Shown here one piece after another: positions 1-8,223 of a stretch of 35,910 bases of DNA (its first letter is position 1; each line of letters begins with the position of its first letter). The DNA comes from Chloroflexota bacterium. Lineage in GTDB: Bacteria; Chloroflexota; UBA6077; FW602-bin22; JAMCYS01. Location of the stretch: assembly GCA_023473795.1 (NCBI GenBank), contig JAMCYS010000056.1, positions 1-35,910 of the forward strand. The letters are read 5' to 3'. A program made the position numbers and the translations under genes. Below the pieces are notes generated by a model. That model did no database searches and was not told the origin of the DNA. It worked only from the letters and a program-made list of their open reading frames with translations.

Positions 1-2
1 AG

Positions 3-434
3 GGCATTCTCTATTGCTGCCAGGCCGTGGCCCCGGCGCTGGAGAAGCAGCCCGGCGGCAAGATAGTCAACCTGGCCTCCATCGCCGCCAAGACGGCCGG
101 CACGGCCTTCGTCCACTACAACGCCAGCAAGGCCGCCGTCGTCGCCCTCACCCGCTGCCTGGCGGTGCACTTCGCCCCGTTTGCCGTAAATGTGAATTCA
201 GTCTGTCCGGGCATCGTCGACACTCGCATGTGGGAGTACCTGGACTACGAGCTAGGCGAGTCCCAGGGGCTGGCTAAGGGCGAGGCCCTGCGGCAGCGCG
301 TGGCTCGCGCCCTCGTCAACCGAGTCGAGAAACCCGAGGATGTCGCCGGCGCCGTCGCCTATCTTTGCTCGCCCGACGCCGACTACATCACCGGCCAGTC
401 GATCAACGTCTGTGGGGGGATGTACCTGCAATGA
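3..434 (+). CDS. SDR-family oxidoreductase, C-terminal part (cut by window edge)
   Basis: The reading frame is open from the first bases of the window, so the N-terminal Rossmann half (including TGxxxGIG) lies outside. The visible 143 codons show the classical short-chain dehydrogenase/reductase active site: serine in NLASIAAK, then the YNASK motif supplying catalytic Tyr and Lys, then CPGIVDTRMW after the active site and the usual C-terminal YITGQSINVCGG. Such enzymes use NAD(P)(H) to oxidise or reduce sugar, polyol or other alcohol groups in the cytoplasm. The substrate cannot be read from this fragment. The stop overlaps the start of the transaldolase-family gene (ATGA), so the two are translationally coupled, which points to sugar or polyol catabolism. 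The GTG at 27 is internal and not a real start. Confidence 0.9.
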   Translation, partial: GILYCCQAVAPALEKQPGGKIVNLASIAAKTAGTAFVHYNASKAAVVALTRCLAVHFAPFAVNVNSVCPGIVDTRMWEYLDYELGESQGLAKGEALRQRVARALVNRVEKPEDVAGAVAYLCSPDADYITGQSINVCGGMYLQ

Positions 435-1471
435 ACGGCGAATACTTCCATCGCGCCGCCGGCGGCACACGCTTGTGGATCAACAACCCCACCGGCGCCG
501 ACACCGTCAGGGCCCTGGCCGTGGGCGCCGTCGGCGCCACCACCAACCCCACCTACCCTGGCTTTCTGCTCGCGAACGAGCCGGATTTCCTACTACCGTT
601 GGTCGGCCGGGCCCTGCGTGAGACGCCCGACGACGACGCGGCCGCCGAGCGGGTCTACCAGTCGGCCGTGTGGCGCAACCGCGACCTTTTCCTGCCCCTC
701 TACCGGGAGAGCGACGGCCGGGCCGGCTTCGCCATCATCCAGGGCGATCCCCGCCAGGACTCCGACGTCAATCATATCATCGCCGAAGCCCTGCGCCACC
801 ACGCCCTGGGCGAGAACGTCATGGTCAAGCTGCCCGCCAACGTGGCCGGCGCCGCGGCGCTCCAGCAGCTCGTTCCCCAGGGCGTCCCCATCTGCGTCAC
901 CGAGGTCATGGGTGTGCCCCAGGCCGTCTACATCTGGGAAGCCTACCGCCGTGCCGCCAACGCCAGCGGTCGCCGGCCGCCCTTCGTCGTGGCCTTCATC
1001 GCCGCGCCGCTCGACCGCTACCTCGCCGCCTACGTCGAGCGTGAGAAGATCGCCATCGCCCCCCGGGTGCTGGCCCAGGCCAGCTTCCTGGTCGCTCGCG
1101 AGGGCTACCGCCTCTTCAAAGAGCGCGGCTACGACGGCGTCTGCCTCGTCGGCGGGGCTTCGACTCCCGCCTACTTCAGCGAGTTCGTCGGCGGGGAGAT
1201 GCACGTGACGATGAACTGGGCCGAGGTCCAGGCCCTCCTCGACGCCGATGGGCCCCTGGACCCGCGACTCTTCGCCCCGCCCGAGCCGGCCGTGCTGCGC
1301 GAGCTGAGCGAGAAGCTGCCCGATTTCCGCCGCTCCTACTACGAGGATGCCCTCTCGCCAGCGGAGTATCCGGGCTACGGCCCGCTCAACTTCTTCCGGG
1401 ACATGTTCGTCCAGGCCTACGGCAAGTTCGTGGCGGCGCTGGCGGCTCGCCGCACAGAACTACAGGCCTAA
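431..1471 (+). CDS. Transaldolase-family protein
   Basis: A 346-residue cytoplasmic protein resembling transaldolase/fructose-6-phosphate aldolase class I enzymes. LWINNPTGADTVRAL followed by GATTNPTYP near the N-terminus matches the family's beta-1 Asp/Asn region and TTNP motif. VMVKLPAN places the Schiff-base lysine at K133. A run near residue 240 (LVAREGYRLFKERGYDGV) fits a later barrel strand and helix. The length suits a transaldolase rather than the ~220-residue FSA type. The start at 431 is chosen because ATG overlaps the upstream TGA; upstream codons in this frame lie inside the SDR gene. Coupling to an SDR suggests a dedicated sugar or sugar-acid pathway. The exact substrate is unknown, and the family includes members that are not true transaldolases. 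Confidence 0.85.
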   Translation: MNGEYFHRAAGGTRLWINNPTGADTVRALAVGAVGATTNPTYPGFLLANEPDFLLPLVGRALRETPDDDAAAERVYQSAVWRNRDLFLPLYRESDGRAGFAIIQGDPRQDSDVNHIIAEALRHHALGENVMVKLPANVAGAAALQQLVPQGVPICVTEVMGVPQAVYIWEAYRRAANASGRRPPFVVAFIAAPLDRYLAAYVEREKIAIAPRVLAQASFLVAREGYRLFKERGYDGVCLVGGASTPAYFSEFVGGEMHVTMNWAEVQALLDADGPLDPRLFAPPEPAVLRELSEKLPDFRRSYYEDALSPAEYPGYGPLNFFRDMFVQAYGKFVAALAARRTELQA

Positions 1472-1487
1472 CTAACCATCGTCCGCT

Positions 1488-1530
1488 GGTCGGTGAGCCG
1501 CCGACAAGAGCGATCGGCGGCTCACCGACC
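1488..1530. terminator. Perfect 17-bp inverted repeat between convergent genes
   Basis: Arms 1488-1504 and 1514-1530 are perfect reverse complements around a 9-nt loop, 16 nt after the transaldolase stop. CAAGGATC (1530-1537) and GATCCTTG (1562-1569) form a second, wider pairing just downstream. There is no T-run on +. The site may be a bidirectional transcript end or a palindromic repeat. Confidence 0.55.
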
Positions 1531-1587
1531 AAGGATCTGCTGCTGATAGTCCCGCATAGTCGATCCTTGAGCCGCAATCTTCTCTCG

Positions 1588-1612
1588 AGCCCGCTTGAGC
1601 GGGCTTTGTTTC
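1588..1612 (+). terminator. Rho-independent terminator-like hairpin
   Basis: The palindrome AGCCCGCTTGAGCGGGCT (1588-1605) is followed by TTGTTT. It sits where the + strand SDR-transaldolase transcript meets the convergent minus-strand operon. Confidence 0.6.
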
Positions 1613-1615
1613 TTC

Positions 1616-1641
1616 AGCCCGGCGCTTCAGCGCTGGGCGGA
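1616..1641. repeat. REP-like palindrome, copy 1
   Basis: AGCCCGG, then an inverted pair around TTCAG, then GGGCGGA. The same frame (AGCCCGG...TTGAG...GGGCGGA) recurs at 16888-16914, so this is a dispersed intergenic palindrome rather than a gene-specific site. Confidence 0.5.
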
Positions 1642-1674
1642 GCTCCTTCTCCCAGAGGAATAAGGAGCCCCCGC

Positions 1675-1965
1675 CTACCCGCCGGACACCACCGGCAGAA
1701 TGGCCAGCGCATCCCCGTCTGCCAGCCCGGTTTCCAGACCATCGGCGAGGAAGATGTTGCGGTTGTTGACGAGGATGGCCACCTCGGTCGCGATGCGGCC
1801 GTCCGCGTCGTAGACGGCCCGCCCCCAGGCAGCGCCGTAGCGGCCGCCGAGCGCCTGCAGCGCCGCCGCCACCGTCGCGCCGGGCGCCAGCTCTATTTCG
1901 CTCGGCGCGTCGCCGGCCAGGTCTCTCGCCGCGCCGAGCAGGGTCAAGCGCACCCGCACCGGCAC
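1675..1965 (-). CDS. MoaD/ThiS-like sulfur-carrier protein
   Basis: A 96-residue ubiquitin-fold protein with the family signature: short beta-grasp pattern, the central VAILVNNRNI segment, DGDALAILPVVSGG, and a C-terminal Gly-Gly that ends exactly at the stop. The terminal glycine is the residue adenylylated and thiocarboxylated in MoaD during molybdopterin synthesis. The GTG start lies 2 bp after the stop of the AOR gene, so the two are co-transcribed and probably translationally coupled. AOR enzymes carry a tungsten bis-pterin cofactor, so a dedicated carrier for pterin dithiolene formation is the natural reading. ThiS or a pathway-specific carrier cannot be excluded without its E1-like partner, which is not in the window. 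Confidence 0.82.
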   Translation of the reverse strand: MPVRVRLTLLGAARDLAGDAPSEIELAPGATVAAALQALGGRYGAAWGRAVYDADGRIATEVAILVNNRNIFLADGLETGLADGDALAILPVVSGG

Positions 1966-1967
1966 AC

Positions 1968-3878
1968 CTAGCCTGCCGCCAGGGCCCCAGACGCGCGCAA
2001 GGCCTCGGCCACGTAGCCCAGATCCAGCGCCTGCAGCTTCTGCTCGCTCGGCACCCCGTCCTCGGTCCAGCCGCAGGCGGCGTAGAAATCATCCAGCAGG
2101 CGATCCTGGTCCTCCAGGCTGACGGTCTCGCCGGCCGAGCCGCCCTCCGGCAACCCCTCCCGGAACCGCGCCGGCAGCACGTCGTCCCGGCGGTCGCTGC
2201 CCTCGCGCACGTTCCAGGCGCGCGCCAGGTTGTTGGCCCGCTCGCCCATCGCCAGCACCTCGGCGGCGGTCAAGTCCTCCCAGCCGGTGATCGCCGCCAC
2301 GATCTCCACGACGGTGCTGAGCGTGAAGCGTCCCATCGCCGGTTCGATCACCTGCTGGCAGAGGCTGAGCGAGTTCAACGCCGTGTGCAGGTCGCAGGCC
2401 TTGCGCATCAACTCTCCTTTGCCCTCGACCGCGAGCCGGTCGAGCGGCGCCACGATGCCGGCCTCGGGCACCGCGTTGGGCCGCTCGAAGGACGTGTCGT
2501 GGGCCGCCTCCGTGTGGCAGGCCCCCCGCGGGCTGGCCGCGGTGTAGATCAAGGTCAGGCCCTTCTTGCCCCGCGGGTCGTGCAGCGCCAGCTCCAGCCC
2601 CCGCACGTGCATGGCGAACTCCGCCGAACCCTGGCCCACTCGCTGGGCGGCGGCGCGCACCCCCTCGGCCAGCAGGTCGCCACCGCCCTCGCGGCGGCCG
2701 ATCTGCTCCAGCAGCGCCAGCACGGCCCGCCCGTCGCCCCAGCGCGCTGCCACTCCCCCCAGGTCCTTGGCACTGAGGATGCCCTTCTCGTAGCACTCCA
2801 TCGCCCAGGCCACGACCACGCCGGCCGAGATGGTGTCGATGCCGTAGGCGTTGCACAGCTGGTTGGCGGCGTTAATCGCCACCAGGTCGTCGATCAGACA
2901 GAGGGAGCCAAAGGCCGCCACCGTCTCGTACTCCGCCCCGCCGTAGCGGCCGTCGATGGGCCCGTAGGGGCTGTCCTTCAGGTCGACCTGGCGGTGGTGG
3001 GGAATCGGACAGCCCTCGCAGCGGATGGTGCCCGTGAGGATGGTCCGCGCCAGGGCCTGGCCCGAGATCTTTTCCGCGCCGGCGAAGACGCCGCTCTGGA
3101 AGTTCTTGGTCGGCAGGATGCCCTGCGCCTGTAGCCCGGGGATGCCGCCGCTGGTGCCGTAGGTGGCCAGCTGCTGCGCGCCCGGGTTGGCGTGCCGGTC
3201 GCGGTTCATCCAGCGCGCCAACCCCTTCACCTTCTCCGGCTGGGCCACCGGCACCTCGCCCGTGCCCCGTGCCACGACCGCCTTGAGGTTCTTGGCTCCC
3301 ATCACGGCGCCCAGGCCTGTGCGCCCGGCCGCCTTGTGCTTGTCGCTGAGGATAGCGGCGTACTTCACCAGGCGCTCGCCCGCCGGGCCGATGCAGGCCA
3401 CCCAGGCCCGCTTGTCGCCGACCTCCTGCTTGAGGGCGTCGTCGGTCTCGCCCGTGGTCTTGCCCCACAGGTGCCCGGCGTCCCTGATTTCCGCCCGCCC
3501 GTCGTTGATCCAGAGATAGGCCGGCGTCTCCGCCTTGCCCCCCACGACGACGGCGTCGTAGCCCGCCTTCTTTAGCTCCCGGCCAAAGGAGCCGCTGCAG
3601 TTGGACTCGCCGAAGAGCCCGGTGAGCGGCGACTTGCCCAGGACGATGAAGCGGGTGTTGCCCGGAATCGCCGTCCCCGTGACCGGCCCGGTGGCGAAGA
3701 TCACATTGTTGTCCGGCCCCAGGGGATCGATCCCCGGCGCCAGCTCCTCGAACATTATCCTGGCGCCCAGGCCCCGCCCCCCCACGTAGGTGCGGGCCAC
3801 CGCGGCGTCCAGGGGCTCCTCCCGTAGCGTGCGCTTGCTCAGGTCAACGCGCAGTATCTTGCCGGCAAAACCGTACAC
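1968..3878 (-). CDS. Aldehyde ferredoxin oxidoreductase family (tungsten) enzyme
   Basis: A 636-residue AOR-family protein: N-terminal YGFAGKILRVDLS, then the pterin-binding domain with GRGLGARI, ATGPVTGTAIPG and SNCSGSFG. These enzymes oxidise aldehydes or related carbonyls with ferredoxin, using tungsten bis-pterin and one [4Fe-4S] cluster. GTG at 3878 is preferred over the longer 3896 start because AAGGAG (complement of 3885-3890) lies 6 nt upstream and the protein then begins like other AORs. The cluster motif is C287-x2-C290, but the position of the third cysteine is His294 (CEGCPIPHH); the distal cysteine is present as C507 (LSLCQQV). The gene sits directly downstream of sugar-transporter permeases and upstream of a MoaD-like gene. 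The substrate is unknown; the sugar context suggests a carbohydrate-derived aldehyde. Confidence 0.9.
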   Translation of the reverse strand: MYGFAGKILRVDLSKRTLREEPLDAAVARTYVGGRGLGARIMFEELAPGIDPLGPDNNVIFATGPVTGTAIPGNTRFIVLGKSPLTGLFGESNCSGSFGRELKKAGYDAVVVGGKAETPAYLWINDGRAEIRDAGHLWGKTTGETDDALKQEVGDKRAWVACIGPAGERLVKYAAILSDKHKAAGRTGLGAVMGAKNLKAVVARGTGEVPVAQPEKVKGLARWMNRDRHANPGAQQLATYGTSGGIPGLQAQGILPTKNFQSGVFAGAEKISGQALARTILTGTIRCEGCPIPHHRQVDLKDSPYGPIDGRYGGAEYETVAAFGSLCLIDDLVAINAANQLCNAYGIDTISAGVVVAWAMECYEKGILSAKDLGGVAARWGDGRAVLALLEQIGRREGGGDLLAEGVRAAAQRVGQGSAEFAMHVRGLELALHDPRGKKGLTLIYTAASPRGACHTEAAHDTSFERPNAVPEAGIVAPLDRLAVEGKGELMRKACDLHTALNSLSLCQQVIEPAMGRFTLSTVVEIVAAITGWEDLTAAEVLAMGERANNLARAWNVREGSDRRDDVLPARFREGLPEGGSAGETVSLEDQDRLLDDFYAACGWTEDGVPSEQKLQALDLGYVAEALRASGALAAG

Positions 3879-3941
3879 GACAGACTCCTTTGCCACTAGC
3901 GATGTTGTTTGGTTGTTATGAGAAAGAGCGTTTGTCTCGCC

Positions 3942-4805
3942 CTACTTCATCCCCGATAAAACTATCCCCTGCACGAAGTAGCGCTGCGCCAGCAGGAACA
4001 TAAGCAGCGCCGGCAGGAATAGAATGAGCGCCCCGCCGGCCATGTAGTTCCACTGCACCCACTGCTCCTGGTTGAAGAGAATCAACCCGAGCGGCAGCGT
4101 CTTCATTTCCAGCGTCGTGGTGATGATCAACGGCCAGAGGAAGTTGTTCCACTGGTAGATGAACGTGAACAGCCCGTCCGTCGCCAGCACCGGTTTGCAC
4201 TGGGGCAGGATAATGCGCCAGTAGATGCCGAACTCGCCGCAGCCGTCGGACCGCCCCGCCTCCAACAGCTCGTTGGGGATCGGCTGGATGAACTGCCGCA
4301 TCAGGAAGATGCCGTAACCGCTCATAATGAATGGCATGGTCAGCCCCTGATAGGTGTTCACCCAGCCCAGCTGTGCCGAAATGAGGTACAGCGGGATCAT
4401 GCGCACGAAGAACGGCAGGATCAGCGTGCTCACGATTGCCATGAAGAGGGGATCTCGCCCCCGGAACCGGTACTTGGCGAAGACGAAGCCGGCGAGCGAA
4501 TCGAAGAAGATGTGCGCCGCCGACACCGAACAGGCCACGATGAGGCTGTTGACGAGGAAGCGGCCAAACGGGGCGGAGTTCCACACCCGCACGTAGTTGG
4601 AGAACAGCAGCTCCTTGGGCACCAGTGGCGGCGGAAAGTGGAAAATCTCTTCCATGCTGGAGAGCGACAACGCCACCATATAATAGAATGGGAAGGCGGC
4701 GATAATGCCGACCACGATCAGCAACAGGTAGATCAGCCCGTCTTTGCCCAGTCGGGAGAACCTGACGCGGGCAGTTTTCGCGGGGAGCGCCAGTTCGGCC
4801 CGCAT
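3942..4805 (-). CDS. Carbohydrate ABC transporter permease (MalG/UgpE type)
   Basis: A 287-residue inner-membrane permease with about six hydrophobic helices, the first being LIYLLLIVVGIIAAFPFYYM. The cytoplasmic EAA loop that docks the ATPase is clear: EAGRSDGCGEFGIYWRIILP. The conserved C-terminal YFVQGIVLSGMK is typical of the MalG-like subunit of CUT1 sugar importers. The start at 4805 is chosen because it lies 1 bp past the stop of the partner permease (TGAGATG); a longer frame back to 4898 would lie inside that gene. It works with the 4807-5724 permease and the binding protein at 5898-7232. No ATPase is encoded nearby, so a shared MsmX-like ATPase elsewhere is likely. Confidence 0.92.
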   Translation of the reverse strand: MRAELALPAKTARVRFSRLGKDGLIYLLLIVVGIIAAFPFYYMVALSLSSMEEIFHFPPPLVPKELLFSNYVRVWNSAPFGRFLVNSLIVACSVSAAHIFFDSLAGFVFAKYRFRGRDPLFMAIVSTLILPFFVRMIPLYLISAQLGWVNTYQGLTMPFIMSGYGIFLMRQFIQPIPNELLEAGRSDGCGEFGIYWRIILPQCKPVLATDGLFTFIYQWNNFLWPLIITTTLEMKTLPLGLILFNQEQWVQWNYMAGGALILFLPALLMFLLAQRYFVQGIVLSGMK

Positions 4806-4806
4806 C

Positions 4807-5724
4807 TCAGTACTCCAACTCAGTTTGCCACCAACGGAAGAGTACGCCCGTGATGGCAAAGACGATGGCGAACATCGCGAAAGCAATCGCCGAGGCATAG
4901 CCCAGGTTCAGGTGCGTGAAGGCCACGTTGTAAATGTAGTAGGAGGCCAGGTTGGTAGCGTTGGCCGGGCCGCCGACGGTCATCACATACGGTTGGATGA
5001 AGGTTTCAGACATGTTGATGATCGTCATGATCAGCACGAAGAACGTCGTCGGTGCCAGCAGCGGCAGGGTGATGTTGCGGAAGACGGCGATGGCCCCCGC
5101 GCCGTCCACCTTGGCCGCATCGTAGAACTCGCCCGGAATGGCCTGGAGCCCCGCCAGGAAGAGCACCATGTTGTAGCCGGTGTTCCACCAGACGGTGACG
5201 ATGATGATCGCCAGCAGCGCCAGATCCGGGTCGTTCAGCCAGCCCACGGGCGGGATGCCGACCAGCGAGAGCAGGTAGTTGAGAATGCCCAGCTGCTTGT
5301 CATAAATAACCGACCAGACCAGGGCAATGATGACCATGGACGTCATGTAAGGAAAGAAGATGATCGCCCGGAAGGCGATGCGCAAACGCAACTTCCGGTT
5401 CAGCAGCAGAGCCAGCGCCAGACCGAAGACGATGCAGCTGCCGCCCGCGCCCAGCATGAACCAGAACGTTGTCAGCAGCGACTGGTGGAAGACCCTGTCG
5501 GTTAGCAGCCGGGCGTAGTTGTCCAGGCCGTTGAAGGCCCCGCCGCCCAGCGGGCCCACGCCCGCGAAGAAGGTCATCCCGAGGTCGGCCAGGATGGGCA
5601 GGGCGAAGAAGAGAAAGAAGTAGATCAGTGCCGGCGAGAGAAAGAGGTAGGCGATCCTCGCCTCCCGCCGGCCCCAGAAACCCTTCTTGGCCCGTGGTTG
5701 GATGGGAGAAGTGATGGCGCTCAA
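4807..5724 (-). CDS. Carbohydrate ABC transporter permease (MalF/UgpA type)
   Basis: A 305-residue integral membrane protein with six predicted helices; the first (AYLFLSPALIYFFLFFALPI) follows a basic cytoplasmic N-terminus. The EAA loop DAAKVDGAGAIAVFRNITLP is intact, and the WWNTGYNMVLFLAGLQ segment before it is typical of UgpA/MalF-like CUT1 permeases. It forms the heterodimeric channel with the product of the next gene, whose start follows one base after this stop. The sugar cannot be deduced. The gap to the upstream binding-protein gene holds a large inverted repeat that may reduce expression of the permeases relative to the binding protein. Confidence 0.92.
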   Translation of the reverse strand: MSAITSPIQPRAKKGFWGRREARIAYLFLSPALIYFFLFFALPILADLGMTFFAGVGPLGGGAFNGLDNYARLLTDRVFHQSLLTTFWFMLGAGGSCIVFGLALALLLNRKLRLRIAFRAIIFFPYMTSMVIIALVWSVIYDKQLGILNYLLSLVGIPPVGWLNDPDLALLAIIIVTVWWNTGYNMVLFLAGLQAIPGEFYDAAKVDGAGAIAVFRNITLPLLAPTTFFVLIMTIINMSETFIQPYVMTVGGPANATNLASYYIYNVAFTHLNLGYASAIAFAMFAIVFAITGVLFRWWQTELEY

Positions 5725-5776
5725 TGGTGGCCCTCCGTTAGCCGCTAGGGGTTAGCCGATATGTCCGTCCGCTACG

Positions 5777-5852
5777 GTAGGGGCCGGACTCCGTGCCGGC
5801 CCCGTGCTTGGGCAACCAACGGAGCGGGGCGGGCACGGAGTCCCGCCCCTAC
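5777..5852. repeat. 28-bp imperfect inverted repeat between binding-protein and permease genes
   Basis: Arms 5777-5804 and 5825-5852 pair at 26 of 28 positions around a 20-nt loop. Both outer ends read GTAGGGGC, the same motif that opens the palindrome at 13173. It may be a transcript-stabilising stem below the binding-protein gene, a common way to make more binding protein than permease, or a mobile palindromic repeat. Confidence 0.7.
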
Positions 5853-5897
5853 GAGTAGCGACGGGAGCAGCGCCCCGCCCACCCTCTGCCGTTCGCC

Positions 5898-7232
5898 CTA
5901 CTTGCTCAGCAGCTCGTTCGCCTGCTGCGTGTACTTCGTCAGGGCGTCCTTCGGCGTCATCTTGTTGAAGATGATGTTGTCGAACGTTTCCTGCCAGAGC
6001 GTGGTGTACACCTCGCCCTTGCCCGTGAGCCGGATGCCCGCGTTATAGTCCGCCGCATAGGCAGCGGCCTCGGCGAAGGGCTTGATCCACTCGTTGCCCT
6101 GCACGTCCGCGTGGCTCGCCCACGACTTGCGCGGCATAACCATGTCCGCCTCCTTGGTCACCTTTAGCTGCCACTCCAAGGAGACGAGCTTCTTCATGAA
6201 CTCCCAGGCCAGGTCCTTGTTCTTGGACTTGGCGGGAATAAGCAGGCCCATGCCGTAGGAGGTCGTCGCCTGCACCTTGCCCTTGGCCGGCGTCGCGATT
6301 CCCCACTTGAAACTGACGTTAGCGCCCTTGATCGGCTTGATGTCCCAGGGGCCGGAGGTGATCATTGCCACCTTGCCCGCCTTGAAGAGGTCGGGCGGGT
6401 TGTTGGAGCCCGTCTCCACCTTGGGCTCGGCGGCCACCTTTTGCTTCCAGATCATGTCCTGCTGAAACTGCAGGGCCTCGATGGCCTCCGGCGAGTCCGT
6501 GAGCACCTTCTTGCTCTTCGCGTCGTACCACTTGGCGCCGTTCTGGAAGTACCACATCCAGCCGAAGCGCTGCTGGTAGTGCTCCACGTAGCCCCAGACA
6601 TCCGTCGTGGTGCCCGTGCGCTTGGTCAGCTTCTGCGCCGCGTCCAGGAACTCCTGCCAGGTTGTCGGCGGTTTGGCGATGCCGGCGGCCTGGAACATGT
6701 CCTTGTTGTAGTAGAGGCACAGGTTGGTGTAGAACATCTGGAAGCCGTAGTGCACGCCATCCAGCATCTGCCTTTCGACTGCCGTGGCCTGGAAGTCGTC
6801 TGGATAGCCGATGGCCTTGCCGTCACGTTCCAGGTACTTCGTCAGCGGCTCCACGTAGCCCATTTTGGCCATTTCCTGGGTCATGAAGTCCTCTTCCACG
6901 AAGTCGGAGGGCGTGCCGGCGGCTGCCGTAGCCAGGAACTTGGTGCGGATCTCCGGCGGCTGCATATACTCGAACTGGACCTTGGCGTTGAACTCCTTCT
7001 CGAAGCTCGCCACCAACTCGTCGAGCGCCGTGTACTTGTGGGCCGAGTTCCAAAGCACGTTCAAGTTGCCGCTGGGCTTGGCCGCGGCGGGCGCCTGCGT
7101 CGCCGCTGGCTGCGCGGGCGTCTGCGCGCAGGCAGCCACCAGGGGTAGCGCCGCGGCCACGCCGGCCGCCGCCGTCAGGTCGCGGAGGAAGGCCCGTCTG
7201 CTGAGGGAACGAGAGCACCATTGGTTCGCCAT
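5898..7232 (-). CDS. Extracellular sugar-binding lipoprotein of ABC transporter
   Basis: A 444-residue family-1 solute-binding protein. The N-terminus has a twin-arginine-like stretch (SRRAFLRDL), a hydrophobic segment and a lipobox ending in Cys35 (LVAAC), then an Ala/Pro/Gln linker, so the mature protein is a membrane-anchored lipoprotein possibly exported by Tat. NLNVLWNSAHKYTALDELVASFEKEF and KVAMITSGPWDIKPI are typical of sugar-binding members. The ATG at 7232 is chosen because AGGAGGT lies 8 nt upstream; the frame continues to 7268 without a ribosome site. It delivers ligand to the permeases encoded downstream on the same strand. The ligand is unknown. Confidence 0.92.
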   Translation of the reverse strand: MANQWCSRSLSRRAFLRDLTAAAGVAAALPLVAACAQTPAQPAATQAPAAAKPSGNLNVLWNSAHKYTALDELVASFEKEFNAKVQFEYMQPPEIRTKFLATAAAGTPSDFVEEDFMTQEMAKMGYVEPLTKYLERDGKAIGYPDDFQATAVERQMLDGVHYGFQMFYTNLCLYYNKDMFQAAGIAKPPTTWQEFLDAAQKLTKRTGTTTDVWGYVEHYQQRFGWMWYFQNGAKWYDAKSKKVLTDSPEAIEALQFQQDMIWKQKVAAEPKVETGSNNPPDLFKAGKVAMITSGPWDIKPIKGANVSFKWGIATPAKGKVQATTSYGMGLLIPAKSKNKDLAWEFMKKLVSLEWQLKVTKEADMVMPRKSWASHADVQGNEWIKPFAEAAAYAADYNAGIRLTGKGEVYTTLWQETFDNIIFNKMTPKDALTKYTQQANELLSK

Positions 7233-7505
7233 CTGCTGTGACCTCCTACTTACTCCACCATGCCGCATTCGCCGGGCATCTAGCGTATTGCCAACCGCTA
7301 CGCGCAGACTCTAGCACACGATGCCCTAGGAATCAATGGCAGGCTGCCATGTCCGGTCGGCATGTCGCCGCCTCCACACCTCGCCTCTTCCCCAATCTCC
7401 ACCCTACCCACCCGACCAGGCCAAAGCCCCGCCATTTGCCGGGTGACAGCGCCCCTCGTTTCCCGTACACTCATTACGATATCTAGGCATGAAGGAGGTC
7501 CCGCG

Positions 7506-7958
7506 GTGCCCACGAAATCTATGGCCGATATCGAGGAGTTCTACCGCCAGAAGCGCCTGGCGGTGCTTGGCGTTTCCCGCAACGAGAAAGAGTACAGCCG
7601 CATGGTCTTCCGCTCTCTCAAGGAGCGCGGCTACGACGTCGTGCCGGTCAACCCCAATGCGACCGAGGTGGACGGCGTGAGCTGCTACGCCAGAGTTGGC
7701 GAAGTGACGCCCGCCGTGGACGGCGCCCTAGTGCTCTTGCCGGCGGGAGGGGCAAGCTTGGCCCTGCGCGAGTGCGCCCAGGCCGGTCTCAAGCGCATCT
7801 GGCTGCGCAACGACGTCGCGGGCGCCAAAGAGTTCTGCCGGCAGAACGGTGTCCAGCTCATCTCGGGCCACTGTCCGTTCATGTTCATGCCCAATACGCC
7901 GTCCTTTCACCAGTTCCACGCTTTCCTCAACAAACTGATCGGCAAGTACCCGAGCTAG
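7506..7958 (+). CDS. CoA-binding domain protein (YccU-like)
   Basis: A 150-residue single-domain protein with the CoA-binding Rossmann fold seen in succinyl-CoA synthetase alpha and stand-alone YccU-type proteins: RLAVLGVSRNEKEYSRMVFRS for the nucleotide loop, GYDVVPVNPNA for strand 2, then DGALVLLPA and KRIWLRNDV. A cysteine sits near the C-terminus in SGHCPFMFMPN, matching the conserved tail of the family. The start is GTG at 7506, with AAGGAGGT at 7492-7499 six bases upstream; the frame upstream of it is not needed. The gene is divergent from the sugar operon and probably monocistronic. The physiological role of this family is poorly defined; CoA binding is inferred from fold. Confidence 0.87.
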   Translation: MPTKSMADIEEFYRQKRLAVLGVSRNEKEYSRMVFRSLKERGYDVVPVNPNATEVDGVSCYARVGEVTPAVDGALVLLPAGGASLALRECAQAGLKRIWLRNDVAGAKEFCRQNGVQLISGHCPFMFMPNTPSFHQFHAFLNKLIGKYPS

Positions 7959-8059
7959 GGCCACTCCGGCGTGTCACATTTCCGGCGCTGCCTCGTTCAA
8001 CCCTGGCGAGACGATGGCCCGCGAACCATCGCCCGAATAGCCAGAGGAGGGCAATTAGC

Positions 8060-8185
8060 GTGAGGCAGCGAATCTTGCGTCTGTGGGCCACACTGGGCCC
8101 GGCCGTGTTCGTCTACGGTTGCCTTTGCGGGCAGGCTTGCCAAGACAACCTGTGGTTGTGGCACAACCCGCCATGGCTTCGGTAG
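8060..8185 (+). CDS. Unrecognised 41-residue Cys/Trp-rich small ORF
   Basis: A short reading frame begins at GTG 8060 behind AGAGGAGGG (8043-8051), an unusually good ribosome site, and ends at 8185. The peptide has a basic start (MRQRILRLW), a short hydrophobic stretch (GPAVFVYG), then CLCGQAC with three cysteines within five positions, and a tryptophan-rich end. That layout could be a tiny secreted or membrane peptide, a metal or cofactor ligand, or a leader peptide, but no family is recognised. A 30-bp palindrome follows 38 nt after the stop, consistent with a separate short transcript unit. Evidence is the ribosome site, composition and the terminator only. Confidence 0.45.
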   Translation: MRQRILRLWATLGPAVFVYGCLCGQACQDNLWLWHNPPWLR

Positions 8186-8223
8186 TTCCTGGGTAGGCCT
8201 CGGTCGAACCCGCTCCCACGCGA

